DNA of 64,000 nucleotides from Hetaerina americana (taxonomy: Eukaryota > Arthropoda > Insecta > Odonata > Calopterygidae): contig JAKTNV010000005.1 of NCBI GenBank assembly GCA_022747635.1, forward strand, positions 84,192,469 through 84,256,468, written 5' to 3'. How positions within the stretch are numbered: the first letter of the stretch is position 1; every line of letters begins with the position of its first letter. The notes under the pieces were generated by a model that worked only from the letters and a program-made list of their open reading frames with translations, was not told the origin of the DNA and ran no database searches. Below are positions 33,221-43,634 of the stretch, in pieces. Made by a program: the position numbers and the translations under genes.

Positions 33221-33739
33221 CACACACCGGTAGGTCTTTGCATTTTTAAAACACAGAAGCAAATGTGCCGTGAACTTCATGCAACATTTCTTTGAAGTCT
33301 TCCGGCGTTAAGCGTTAAAGCGTTTTCAATAGTAGTGTTTAATCACTGAAAGAAACTCAGGTTTTTCATTTTTCTCAAAACATAGAAGTTTTTTGTTTCA
33401 ATTAACTGATGAAAATGAAACTGCGTCATGGATATAGCTGAAACTCAAAAACATTAGTCTAGCGAAAGGTTAGGCTTACAAAAGGCAAACCTTTTCCGAT
33501 GCTACGAGCGCCATCTCTTGGCTTTTCTAAGGAATTATTGAACGACGACGTCTATGTACATCTTCCCTTACAAGCTACCTCGAGAGCATGGGTTGCCAGG
33601 TCGCAATCCATTTGAGTAATTGACAATAGGATACTCCGGGCAATTCGGCATTCGGGGTATCCAATTTGCTATGAGTTATGTTTCCTACTGTTGAACTTTC
33701 GAATTTTGAGCACGTGAGCAATGAGCTCTTAATTCATCG
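33221..33739. other. No gene recognised
   Basis: Unassigned; the short word GCGCCATCTCTTGGCTT near 33508 resembles part of the S3 unit. Confidence 0.35.
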
Positions 33740-34253
33740 CTCATTTCGGGAATCAATTTCCCTCATCATTCTTCACCGTGGCTTCGCCTGCCAATGCAAT
33801 GCGGCACTAGAGTTGTTCCCTCTGTGCGGGCGTCAAGCATGAATGATTTGTGTCTCTCAACAATTTCAAGAAGTTTAGTTAATCTTCCGGAAACTCCCGA
33901 CTCAGACTACTCATCAATAATTTGTCCTTTTCTGTTTCTCGTGACATTCTCCACGAAGCGATTCTTTTTCATTTCAAAATTTAGTCCTTCTGCGAAGGGT
34001 CCCATTATTCCGCATATTCAATTTATAAAGTCTAACGAACGGGAATCTTCCTCGTTTATCTTTTCTTTAAATATGTTCCTTCCCCACTCAATTCGTTTGC
34101 CCCTATATACCTCAATGCAACTCTGCAGTTGACCCAAAAATGTTTTCACGCAGCTAGGATTTCAAAAATTGATAGGTTAGGCAGTCCGATACCTTCTCTG
34201 ATTTCCTTTCCTTCTGGTGTCGCCCAGCAGTTTAATTCAGGGGCTGAAATTAT

Positions 34254-34255
<2 letters not shown>
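33740..34255 (-). pseudogene. Unrecognised broken coding sequence
   Basis: Minus strand. A frame of about 130 codons with two stops reads VYRGKRIEWGRNIFKEKINE, then MGPFAEGLNFEMKKNRFVEN, NRKGQIIDE, GRLTKLLEIVERHKSFMLD and LVPHCIGRRSHGEE. Composition (charged, mixed, not repetitive) looks like a once-coding protein. Upstream PELNCWATPEGKEIREGIG lies at about 34245-34190. A possible further part is at 34885-35140, beyond an inserted SINE and hairpin. I do not recognise the family; a transposon ORF1 or host pseudogene are both possible. Confidence 0.4.

Positions 34256-34257
<2 letters not shown>

Positions 34258-34325
<68 letters not shown>
34258..34325. repeat. (TA)n microsatellite
   Basis: TA tract immediately 5' of SINE S1. 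Confidence 0.95.
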
Positions 34326-34326
<1 letters not shown>

Positions 34327-34327
<1 letters not shown>

Positions 34328-34533
34328 CCGGCCCCGGTGGCGGCGGGGTAACGTCCTCGTCAGCCATTCCAAGGGTCGCGGGTTCGATTCCCGCCTGGGT
34401 GAGTTTCGCTCCATCTAGGGCTTGGGTGTTTGTAAATGTGACCATTGTTATCGTTGTTAACAGTTCGATGTAAAGGCCAAAATGTGCTGTTTTCGGACTT
34501 ATACTGAATAAATAAATAAATAAATAAATAAAT
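34327..34533 (+). mobile_element. tRNA-derived SINE S1, intact-looking
   Basis: Full head with box A-like GTGGCGGCGGGGTAACG, box B GGGTTCGATTCCCGCC, the shared body, and a (AATA)n tail of about five units. TA tracts flank both sides, as if it inserted into one (TA)n tract. Confidence 0.88.
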
Positions 34534-34592
34534 ATATATATATATATATAATATATATATATATATATTTTTATATATATATATATATACAT
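34534..34592. repeat. (TA)n microsatellite
   Basis: TA tract directly following the SINE tail, with small interruptions. Confidence 0.92.
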
Positions 34593-34664
34593 ACATACAC
34601 ACACACATGGGATGTTATCAATTGGATATCATGGGATATATATATATATATATATTTTATTCGA

Positions 34665-34693
34665 CAAGATTTTTATTCGACACTTCCGTGTTA

Positions 34694-34755
<62 letters not shown>

Positions 34756-34784
34756 TAACACGGAAGTGTCGAATAAAAATCTTG
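34665..34784. repeat. Perfect 120-bp palindrome around (TA)n
   Basis: Two 60-nt arms meet at the centre of a TA tract. The non-TA part of each arm is CAAGATTTTTATTCGACACT followed by TCCGTGTTAC. The right arm continues (34785-34880) into a PLE-type hairpin unit: GGACAGCAACAAACAA, AAGAACACTCTCACGG, TTCTTAATAATTTCGAC. Very cruciform-prone. Confidence 0.92.
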
Positions 34785-34884
34785 GACAGCAACAAACAAT
34801 ATAAGAACACATAAAAAGAACACTCTCACGGTATTTCTTAATAATTTCGACAGTATTTAGCTCCGTGTGTGTGTGTTGGCGTTG

Positions 34885-35140
34885 AATTCGAATAAATTAT
34901 ACTTCTTCAAAGGTTTCGGTGGTGCATGTGATTTCCTTGCTTTCGGCGTCCAATAAATTGGGCAATTCTCAATCAGCCTTAGGATTTATTTTCACTCCTG
35001 AGGGTTCCCGAAACGAAACGGGAAGTGTTTTTTCCCGCATTTTGTGCTCGCTCAATTTTTCAAACCTCGTTAATAGGATGTCATCATTGGATGAACAGCT
35101 CGAATGTTTAAGAATTGATGTTCAGGACTGAATTGGCAAA
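34885..35140 (-). pseudogene. Unrecognised coding remnant, possible partner of 33740
   Basis: Minus strand: LKHSSCSSNDDILLTRFEKL, SEHKMREKTLPVSFREPSGV, KINPKAD, a stop, then ELPNLLDAESKEITCTTETF. About 75 codons with one stop, protein-like composition. It lies in the same orientation as 33740-34255, and the two are separated by SINE S1 and the palindrome. No family recognised. Confidence 0.35.
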
Positions 35141-35796
35141 ACACATGGGAAATTTACTCGTTAACCGTTACCTTCTATTTCACACTTCGTGTATATTTCG
35201 GTAATGTATTTCTCCTCCAGAATACAGAAAAATCCTCCTGTAAAATGAGAACTTAGGAAGACTACGTGCGGCACGATTAAAAGGAAAACACCGAATTATT
35301 TGGATGTAATGATACAAATAAATGCCAACTTTAAACACGAGACAAATGAAATACCTGCATGTAGAGGTAAGGTATCTCCAAATCTAAACGGAATGTCTGA
35401 ACATTTTTTTAATAATTACTGTTGTGAACACCGCTTTTCTCTATCTGATTCATCTTAGAGTCCTAAAAATATTAAGCATTAAAAAAACTTAATTCATGAA
35501 AAATAGCCTATCTCTTCAAAATGAAGCAATATTATGCATGCATGCTTGCTATTGTATTTACTTGACCATTCTACTTTCTTCCATTACTGTGTATCAATTC
35601 AATACATAATTCTGCTTTCCTACTATGCACTGCTGAAACTAATAAAAAAAAATTCCATTATCAACACGAGAAAGAAAAACCTCCTGCCCCCCACCCGATG
35701 GATTCCAACCCCTACAAAGTCCTCCCTCGTGACTGAGATATCATTCTTCCCACCCCTCCACCCAACGCACCACGCAATATTGTTTAGTAGAGTGAC
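35141..35796. other. No gene recognised
   Basis: AT-rich sequence with no assignable content. Confidence 0.4.
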
Positions 35797-35798
35797 TA

Positions 35799-36744
35799 CA
35801 AGGTCTGTCCTAAAAGTAGCAGTAGGTATTTTTTCCCGGATAGACGGACGGACGGGTGGCGGCCTCTCTGGCTGGGCTTGAGAGGGAAGGAAGGGAGGGA
35901 GGGAAGTCTAAAGAAAGGTTGGAGGCCGGTGACAGTTGGTTCCCAGCCTTTTTGGTGTGCGGATCGTTCGTTTGCGAAACCTCTTTAACGTTACTTCGTT
36001 ACGCTCCGTCATAATTGCGTTATTGGTATAGCGCTACGCCATCAAATTATTCATGAAACTGGGCAAAACCGGGAGAGAGACTCATGACATGCTCAAGGCA
36101 GCTTGTGGTGATAAACCTTTGGGCAGATCAGCTTTTATGTGTGGCACAAGTTGTTTCGACAGGGTAGAGAAGATCTTGAAGACGCTGAACGTTCATGACG
36201 CCCTTGGACCACAAAAGGTGATGAAATTCTTGCAATAGGGATGGTTTTGTTGGACAGGAATCGCAGATTAAGTATCCGCATGGTTTATGATAAACTTGGC
36301 ATCACTAAAAGTGATATCCATAGACATGTGAGCGAAAACATCGGCATGAGAAAGGCGTGTGCGAAGTTGGTGCCGCGAGTGCTCTCGGACGAGCAAAAGC
36401 AAATTCGCATGAGGATCTACCAAGAGTTTCTAGACCATGTGGATTAAGATAAAAATTTTTTAGACAATGTCCAATCAGACGTCTTACTCTTCCCTTGCCT
36501 CAAATACGTGCTAAAAGGACGTCGCCACGGCTCGGTGGAAGCGTTACACCAGGTCGTGACGAGGGAGCTTAGCAGTTGTCCGGGCGCCGCCTTCCAGAAG
36601 GCGTACTAGACGTGGAAAACCAGCTGGAAACTCATATGCGGAGGCACAAGGGTGCTACTTTGAAGACTTTTGGGTGGGTGTATCAATTGTGGCAATACAT
36701 TTGTTTTAATCTACTCAGTCCGACTAATTTTGGCAAAGATCTTG
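35799..36744 (+). pseudogene. Mariner-like element with TIRs, core deleted
   Basis: TA at 35797-35798 and 36745-36746 flank termini CAAGGTCTGTCCTAAAAG and CAAGATCTTTGCCAAAA (read inward). The plus strand encodes QRYAIKLFMKLGKTGRETHD, an interrupted KILKTLNVHDALGPQKVMKF, a stop, then MVLLDRNRRLSIRMVYDKLG, HRHVSENIGMRKACAKLVPR and IYQEFLDHVD to 36447. The catalytic HDNA segment is missing: the frame ends and sequence resumes in the C-terminal LPLPQIRAKRTSPR-like region. At 946 bp it is a dead relative of 5931-7022. Confidence 0.8.
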
Positions 36745-36746
36745 TA

Positions 36747-37094
36747 TAAAGAAGATGCTTTTTTGTACACTACCTGCTGCGCTACAATGTATTGCATGAT
36801 CAATAGTTCATGTCTTAAAAATGAAAGGGCTTCATATAAAATTATATATAAAACACAATATTAATGCATATCACAGATAAATATGCACAAATGTATAAAA
36901 CCTGTTATTAAACTAATATCCTCGTCACTGTGTTTACTTGGTTGTAATATTCTGCACCAATTTTGATACTTATTTCTGCTTTCCTGCCATTATCCGCAGT
37001 TAAAACTGATATAACGTAGGACTTTGTAAACATAATTTTTCATGCCCGAGACGACCACGTTTTTGTTGTTTTTTTGTGTTGCATAATTAGTGGC
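36747..37094. other. No gene recognised
   Basis: AT-rich; nothing assigned. Confidence 0.4.
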
Positions 37095-38070
37095 ACTTAA
37101 TTTTTACTTTGGAGGGAATTTCCACTTTCCAGGTTTTACCCTGCATTCCCGTCCTCCAGTCTTCTAGGTCGTTGCAATATTTCTCTTCCGAGCGTCATTC
37201 TTCATTATTAAGGCTATCTATGTTCTCTCCGTGTTTTCCTAGGCCTTTCCACGCTTCCTCCTTTCTAGTGGTGACCATTTTAACAGAGTCCGTGGCCATA
37301 TTTCCTAATCCATTCTTCGTTCATGGTAATATCATTAGAGAGTTAGCGTCTGGATTCTTTCTACCAATGATTCTTTCATGCCCATTGCATTTTTAATGTC
37401 CTCATCTGTATTTCTTTCTAAATTGTACAGCCTGGCTCCTTTTCTTATCTCATTTTTGCATCTCCCTAGTTTTTCATTCACTTTTAAGGCGTTCACTCAA
37501 AGTCTAACTCTCTGTCCCGTTAGTCAGTTATGCTTCTTACGATTATTTGCAGGATTCTCTTCTTTAGTTCCTTAGACAAAACTCTGTTCTATAGAACCCC
37601 ATTTATTACTTTAATTGCTACTTAAACCTGAATTCTATATTTCAATTAAAACCCTGAGGTATCCTAAATAATGGAACCTAAATGTTTAAACTACGTACTT
37701 CACTGATTTTATGGTTCCTTGGGGTAGATGAGCAGCTTTTCCATCTCCTCCTACTACCATTTATTCGGCTTCCTTCATGGTTACTCGAAATCATTCTAAC
37801 TCAAAGGCCAAAATAACTTTCTCATCATAAACTTAGTATCCTGCCAGATTTTAGCAATCAATATCTGTTTGTATGCAAAGAGTAGGGAGTACATTGTCCC
37901 ATAGCTAAAGGGACACCGATTCCACCACAGGATCGAATCTTTTGTTCCAACACCCTGTACAAATACTATTTTGGAAAGGGTAGGAGATATGACGCACAAT
38001 TGTCTAAGTCCTTTAGATGTTTGAAGCAATTCATGGTTAATGGTATAAATCATCCCGAACAAAATTGAAA
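37095..38070 (-). pseudogene. RTE-like LINE, decayed RT and C-terminus
   Basis: Minus strand. GLRQLCVISPTLSKI (RT G-R-Q-G-C block with G changed to L) is at about 38005, followed by MYSLLFAYKQILIA, where the catalytic FADD has become FAYK. After a long frame-broken stretch the C-terminal segment ALKVNEKLGRCKNEIRKGAR is near 37480, and RTLLKWSPLERRKRGKA is near 37270. The 3' end is not resolved. An old copy, distinct from families A and B. Confidence 0.6.
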
Positions 38071-39820
38071 TTAATTAGTCACAGACATTAACATCCACGA
38101 AAGGTCCAAGACACTTGATGCATATTCAAGGTTCGATATTACTAAACGGAAATAACACCTATCCTAAATGTTCGATATTTCTTTATTTTCCGTTTGATGG
38201 ACCCTATTTCTCCTAATGCTTCTTCTTAGATATTCTTAATCCGTTGGCCAGCCTGACGTTTCTTTGATTCCTAGAGGTATTTTTCCAGGTCTGTAAATTT
38301 TTGGTCTTTCCCTCAGGTGTTGGGTGGTAGAAGTCTCCATAGTCTCAATCTCTCCCTAAAATAAGGACGGCTATCTATCTATCTATCCAAATCTGTAGGT
38401 GTAAGGGTCTAAGGATTTCTTTTATAAGATGTTCAATTAGGCGTTGCCCTTATTTTCAGGTGTAATTAAAGATCGCACTCCTGACACCGTGTTCTAAAAT
38501 CATGAGATTGTCAGAAAGATTCCAGCATTCTATTTTGTTACTTATATCGCGGGAAATGACCGCATTTTCAGCGAATAATCTGATTCAGCCGTTCCTTTAC
38601 AGTGAATGTACAGTTAAATTGAATGAGAAAAATGAGTGGACCGATGACGCTTCCCTGCAGTACTCAGCCAGTCAAAAAATTTTGAACTAATCCCAACAAT
38701 ATTTTGTTTTCGTTCGAGAGAGAAACAGTCAGATGAATGAACAGGTCATCTTGACCTTTCGCGTATGATATCATCTCAAAAGTCAATAACAAACCAGTTT
38801 GCATATCATGAATGACATCAATCGAACAGAGTTTACCCGTAAGTCACGAATCGCATGAATCATAACTCTCGTCGGCCGTTCGTGGGTGATATACCGAAGT
38901 CAAAATCAGCTCGTCTTCGTGCATGATAATGATTGGTGTAAATAAGATATCAATAGCGAATGACTCACTAGTTAACCAACTGCGAAAATATTCGTGAGTT
39001 CCTGCGGTCCGTGAGGTCATGGGTGGTTCATTCATATCGATCACGAATGAAATTTTTCAGTGATCAATCACGATTGATCAGGAAGGTCAACCAGTTCATG
39101 ACTCCTGACTCCTAAATACAGGTTCCTATGTCATGACCTATCACCATATGCAAATTGAGAAAGTTCAATCGTGATCGACTTAAGCAGATTAACAATGTGG
39201 AAAATTATCCTCACAAAATGGCAAAGTTGGCATATCGCAACGTGCGCAACGTGCTTGGCGGTTCAGTGATCTAAATTTTTCTAAGCTAATATACTTAAAG
39301 TTAATTTCTAAAGTTTTCAAATATCACGTGATCCAAAACGCCTTCTTAACCCGCACTCCAATTGCATGAAAGTAGTCTCACATTCATACTTCATAACTTT
39401 ATTTATTTAGCTAAACCAAGACACCGAAATATTGGTTTTTATGCCATATTTTTACATGAATATGCCACATATTTGAGAGGTTTTTTTCATCTCTGTACAA
39501 ACTATGTAGCATGTACAAAGTTCAATACAGCCATTAGTGCAAGTATGCGTTTTCCGAAATTCAGATAAATTTTTATCTGCATGCCAGTGATTTTCCCCAA
39601 ATGTGGTTAAAGAACCTCACTTCCAGGTAGAAACGCTCCCTAGAAAACCACCGACACCATACCTTGACGTTTGCTGCATCACACATTTTTGAACACTTAA
39701 TATCTCCATATAATATTACGCTATTTTTAAATTATTTCCCTACACAACATTATACGACGCACGAGTAGGACTTCAAAACTATTGCAAATAGTTTTTAAAC
39801 ATGGTCCACGTTCGCTATCA
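38071..39820. other. No gene; palindrome-rich stretch 38740-39140
   Basis: No coding signal. Between 38743 and 39139 there are five AGGTCA/TGACCT half-sites, two of them forming a perfect inverted repeat with a 3-base gap (38743-38757). A 9-nt-arm palindrome TGATCAATC/GATTGATCA lies at 39061-39080. Remaining sequence is AT-rich. Confidence 0.4.
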
Positions 39821-40385
39821 GTCTAATGGGTTTGGGTGGAGCAAACACCCCTTGCCATATTTCTTGCGGGATGAGATGTAGAAGTTTCCCTCTTCAGCCC
39901 CTGGCGAGAGGGCGCACAACTACGCACCATCGTACCCCTCCCCGACCCCAGCAACCAACTTCGCGTAACCATGGGCCCTTCCCCTCCAACTCCCCTCTCT
40001 CACCTCCCCAACCCCTCAACACACTCCTAACCCCCTTAATTTCGAGGAGAGCCAACCACCCCTTCCCACTTCATCCCCCCGCAACGGCATACCCTTTGAA
40101 TTCTGCATATCTCTCTCCACCCCTCCCCTCCCCCCTTTCCTCCATCCCCCTCCCCCCAAACACCCTTCGTCCATGTCGCTTGGAGTGCAGAGGGGTTACT
40201 GGGAGGTGGATGGGGCGGTTGAAGAGAGAAGGGTAGTGCGGGGGTTGAAGGGGGGGGAGGGGGGGAGAAGGAGGGTGGCCAGTTTACATCAGAGGGATCC
40301 CTTGGCCTCCTGTTTTCTTGGTCAACTCGGCGCGAACCCCAGGCCGCTCAGAATCCTGTACAAACTTCTGCTTATATTTGGCAAA
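39821..40385. other. GC-rich island with strand switch
   Basis: C-rich on plus at about 39930-40165, then abruptly G-rich at 40190-40280 with G runs. Frames are low-complexity Pro or Gly/Arg sequence. Possible CpG island or repeat. Confidence 0.45.
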
Positions 40386-40517
40386 CGTTGACATTGCCCT
40401 AAACTAAAAAAAACGATGGGTTGAATCATATATCTCGAAAAGGTTTTGATAATTACCCGGGGGCTGTTTCTCAAAACTACAAGTTAGTTTACATTACCTT
40501 GTAATTCGCTAGTATTA

Positions 40518-40522
<5 letters not shown>

Positions 40523-40599
<77 letters not shown>

Positions 40600-40613
40600 A
40601 CACACACACACAC
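40523..40613. repeat. (TA)n(CA)n microsatellite
   Basis: About 36 TA units, GTATA, then (CA)n, ending exactly where the RTE-like LINE begins. Confidence 0.95.
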
Positions 40614-41577
40614 AACCAGGAGGTATTTGAATGTTTCGTAGATTTCGTAAAAGCGTTTGATAGAGTGAATTGGGAAAAACTAATGAGTATTCTGCAGAAA
40701 ATAGGAATAGATTGGAGGGAAAGGAGGCTAATCCGCAACCTGTACATGTCTCAGACTGCTCAGGTGCGGGTGGGAAACGGGGAGTCAGGATGGGCAGTGC
40801 TAGAAAGGGGTGTAAGACAGGGTTGCCCATTATCACCGTTGCTGTTCAACCTGTATGCAGAGGAAATGATTTTGAAGGTTATGCGATTTTCTAGAAAGAA
40901 AAAGGCCAAGCTTAACATTAAAATAGGTGGGCAAAAAATAGAGCAGGTAGAACAGTTTACGTATCTCGTTAGTGTTTTGGACCAACACGGTCAAAGTAGT
41001 AGGGACGTAAGGAGAAGAAATGCGCTAGACAAAGAGGCTTTCACAAGGAGAAGGGAGTTGATGACAGGGACTTTGAGTAAGGATGTTAAGAAAAGACTCG
41101 TAAAAACTTTGATATGGAGCGTAGCTATGTACGGTGCGGAAACGTGGTCATTGAAGCAGGAGGATAGACGTAGATTGGAGGCTTTTGAAATGTGGGTGTG
41201 GAGAAGAATGGAGAAGGTGAAATGGACAGAGAAGAAAACAAATGAGGAAGTACTTGGTATGGTGGGCGAAGAGAGGGGTTTGTTGGGAGCAATCCTATGG
41301 AGGCAGGAAAAGTGGATGAAGGGGGTGTTGACCGGCAGTGGGATGTTGAAGACTGTGATAGAGGGGAGAATGTTAGGCAAACGAGGAAAGGGAAGGAACA
41401 GGATAGGGATGTTGGACGGGATGAAGGGAGGAAGAAAGTACTCAGAGATGAAGAGGGACCTGATATAGAGTAGGATGATGGATTTTGTGTTTTGTTAGGA
41501 GTAATAAAATATTTGTTTGGTAGTTGTGTCCATCCAAAAACCTACCTTAACCGGTAGATTACCTTAAAAAAAAAAAA
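40614..41577 (+). pseudogene. RTE-like LINE family A, RT without catalytic box
   Basis: Open in frame from NQEVFECFVDFVKAFDRVN at 40614 to 41468. Blocks: FVKAFDRVNWEKLM (RT palm start), ERGVRQGCPLSPLLFNLYAE, then an in-frame deletion joining AEEMI to RFSRKKK. Compared with 59574-60119, about 59 residues including FADDQAL are lost. The C-terminal LIWSVAMYGAETWSLKQ, LEAFEMWVWRRMEKVKWTEK and GKGRNRIGMLDGM segments are complete. The 3' UTR ends ACCGGTAGATTACC plus A-run (41564-41577). 5'-truncated at a microsatellite. The best-preserved ORF in the window, but it cannot polymerise DNA. Confidence 0.85.
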
Positions 41578-41664
41578 TATATATATATATATATGTATAC
41601 ATAAAATATGAATAAATTATAAAAATATATAGATGTATATATGTAAAAAAATGTGTGTATATAT

Positions 41665-41729
<65 letters not shown>

Positions 41730-41730
41730 A
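41578..41730. repeat. (TA)n/(TG)n microsatellite
   Basis: Two TA tracts with AT-rich spacer and a final (TG)n, between the LINE tail and SINE S2. Confidence 0.9.
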
Positions 41731-42008
41731 TACGGGTCGCGGTAGTCCAGTGGGTAGAGCGTTGGACCGCTGACCGGAGGGTTCCGGGTTTGATTCCCGG
41801 GACAGGCACTCTGGGCACCTGCAGCTCCACCCAAGCTATGTGATTTTTTGGGCACCACGTCTTCCAGGGAAACCATAACCGGCACAGGGAAAGGAACTGG
41901 CCCCCTACCCAGATGTGTGAATTTTCACACGCCGTATAGGGCTTAGTACTGGGTGAACTCTACCATCACCTACCAAACCGACCTTTGGGTTGATTACTGT
42001 GTTTATGG
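41731..42008 (+). mobile_element. tRNA-derived SINE S2
   Basis: Head GGTAGTCCAGTGGGTAGAGC (box A) and GGGTTTGATTCCCGGG (box B), body CTGCAGCTCCACCCAAGC, ACCGGCACAGGGAAAGG, then AACCGACCTTTGGGTTGATT and ACTGTG. The head follows (TA)n(TG)n directly. Confidence 0.85.
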
Positions 42009-42034
42009 TTAATATATATTTTTTCATTCACATA

Positions 42035-42165
42035 GATTCAGGCCTTCCCCACCTCTCCTGTTTTTTTCTTTATGTGTTCCTATCCATTTTCCTTACGTCT
42101 GTATCCATGAGAATGAATATTTGTGCGCTATATTGCGGGTTTTTCGTGTTTTAATGTGTGTGAGT
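42035..42165 (+). repeat. S3 unit fragment
   Basis: GCCTTCCCCACCTCTCCTG, TATGTGTTCCTATCC and GTGTTTTAATGTGTGTGA match the mid part of the S3 unit at 28.1 and 50.8 kb. No tRNA-like head is present. Confidence 0.6.
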
Positions 42166-42171
42166 AAACTT

Positions 42172-42381
42172 GGACAGCAACAAACAATATAAGAACGCAC
42201 CGAAAAAAAGAACACACGTTATTTCTTAATAATTTCGACGGAATATAGCTCCGTCTTCCTCATAAGATAAGGTAGTAATCAGTAGTGAAAGTACAGGTAG
42301 TACTCTTCTGAGGAAGACGGGGCTATATTCCGTCGAAATTATTAAGAAATAACGTGTGTTCTTATATTATTTGTTGCTGTC
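42172..42381. repeat. Inverted repeat with CTGAGGA...CGAAA core
   Basis: Arms 42172-42262 and 42309-42381 match except for one change and a ~17-base indel. The right arm reads TTCTGAGGA, GACGG/CCGTC stem, GAAA, a TTATT/AATAA hairpin, then CGTGTGTTC. This is the best CUGANGA-stem-GAAA core in the window. A cleavable NUH site and a stem I could not be identified. Confidence 0.8.
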
Positions 42382-42421
42382 TAATTTTTTTTAAACTTTT
42401 CCGTGTTGCTTTGACGAAATC

Positions 42422-42423
<2 letters not shown>

Positions 42424-42472
<49 letters not shown>

Positions 42473-42514
42473 TATATATATGTATATATGAATATATATA
42501 TGTATATATGAATA

Positions 42515-42559
<45 letters not shown>

Positions 42560-42560
42560 G
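42424..42560. repeat. (TA)n microsatellite, periodic
   Basis: TA tract followed by about three GAATATATATATGTATAT-type higher-order units. Confidence 0.9.
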
Positions 42561-42999
42561 TTTTTATATTTCTATAGTTATAAGTATTTCACGTTTACAT
42601 AACGTATAAATGTAGCTATATGTATCGTAATCTCCATTATTAGAATAGTTTTACGTGTAGTTTGGTAACTAAGAATGATTAATATTTGATAACACTTATG
42701 TGGTATTTTATAGTGAACGCTTCCATTGTACCATATAATGTAGATATACTTTGTACATGCATATAAATCTACAGGGACACCTCGCGATCAACCAAGAAGG
42801 TGTGTGGCATGGGGTGCAAGCACCAGTTGAAAGGATCTTAATGGTTGGGGGTGAGGGAGGGTTTTTATGTATTATTTTCAATTCAATTCTAACGTCCAAC
42901 CCTTGCACAACTCCTGAGTCTAGTCGAATGCGGGTAATCGCATTAAAAGCATATCCAGGTTATATTTATAGAAGCTAGGTTTCGAAAGACCGGTGGTAG
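42561..42999. other. No gene; old CR1-like hairpin at 42765-42830
   Basis: AT-rich. ACACCTCGCGATC ... AAGGTGTGTGGCATGGGG resembles a diverged minus-strand CR1-like 3' end. Confidence 0.35.
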
Positions 43000-43634
43000 G
43001 ACAATATAATGAAAAAGTAGGACAGAGTTGTTTGTTACTTCACTCTATTTAGCCCCCATTTAGAATAAGCGGCAAAGTATCAGGGCTCTAAGGTAGAAAA
43101 CGTTGTGAATCATAGATTTAGACAAGATTCAGAGGAAACTCTGCAGTTTTGTGAAAAATTGTTGCTACAAGCGAGTAATCGTGACAATATTCTTAATTTT
43201 GGAGGGATTAATTTTGGAGCCAGTTGACTCTCGAAGATAGCAGGCAAGGCGGACTTTTAGAAAGGCTCAGGTCACCTGAATGTTCTTGGTACAGAAACGA
43301 TACGGCACCAAATAATGCTGGTAGATTCGATCAATGGGATAAAATAAAAGAGAGATAGACTCCGTCAAAGACAGATTTAAGTACTCGTTTTTCCCTTGCT
43401 CCATAGGCAAACATAACGACATCGAGCTCATTAGCCCGAAAAAAATAAATAAATTTGATCACTAAAATTTAAAGAATTAGTCTAGCGCATCAGTTATTAG
43501 ATTATGCATATAGGTATGTTTATACACCGTAGATGAATGTAAGAAAACATGTATTCAAGTGTTTGCATGACCTAGTATTTCTGCTAGTGCCCTCGACATA
43601 AACCCTTGAGGCGGCTTGCGGGGCATTGTGGCAA
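43000..43634 (+). pseudogene. CR1-like LINE C-terminus plus 3' end, decayed
   Basis: Plus strand. CYFTLFSPHLE near 43035 corresponds to the ALVRPHLEY block. The closing region near 43320-43400 keeps NERQTPSKTDLSTRFS-like traces of the RFKSSFFP block. The 3' hairpin TTGAGGCGGCTTGCGGGGCA and AATGTAGATG lie at 43600-43634. Many stops. Confidence 0.5.

Noticed and set aside
42309..42381. Confirmed hammerhead ribozyme
   Set aside because: Core boxes and stem II fit, but I cannot place a UH cleavage site or stem I, so I report only a hammerhead-like core.
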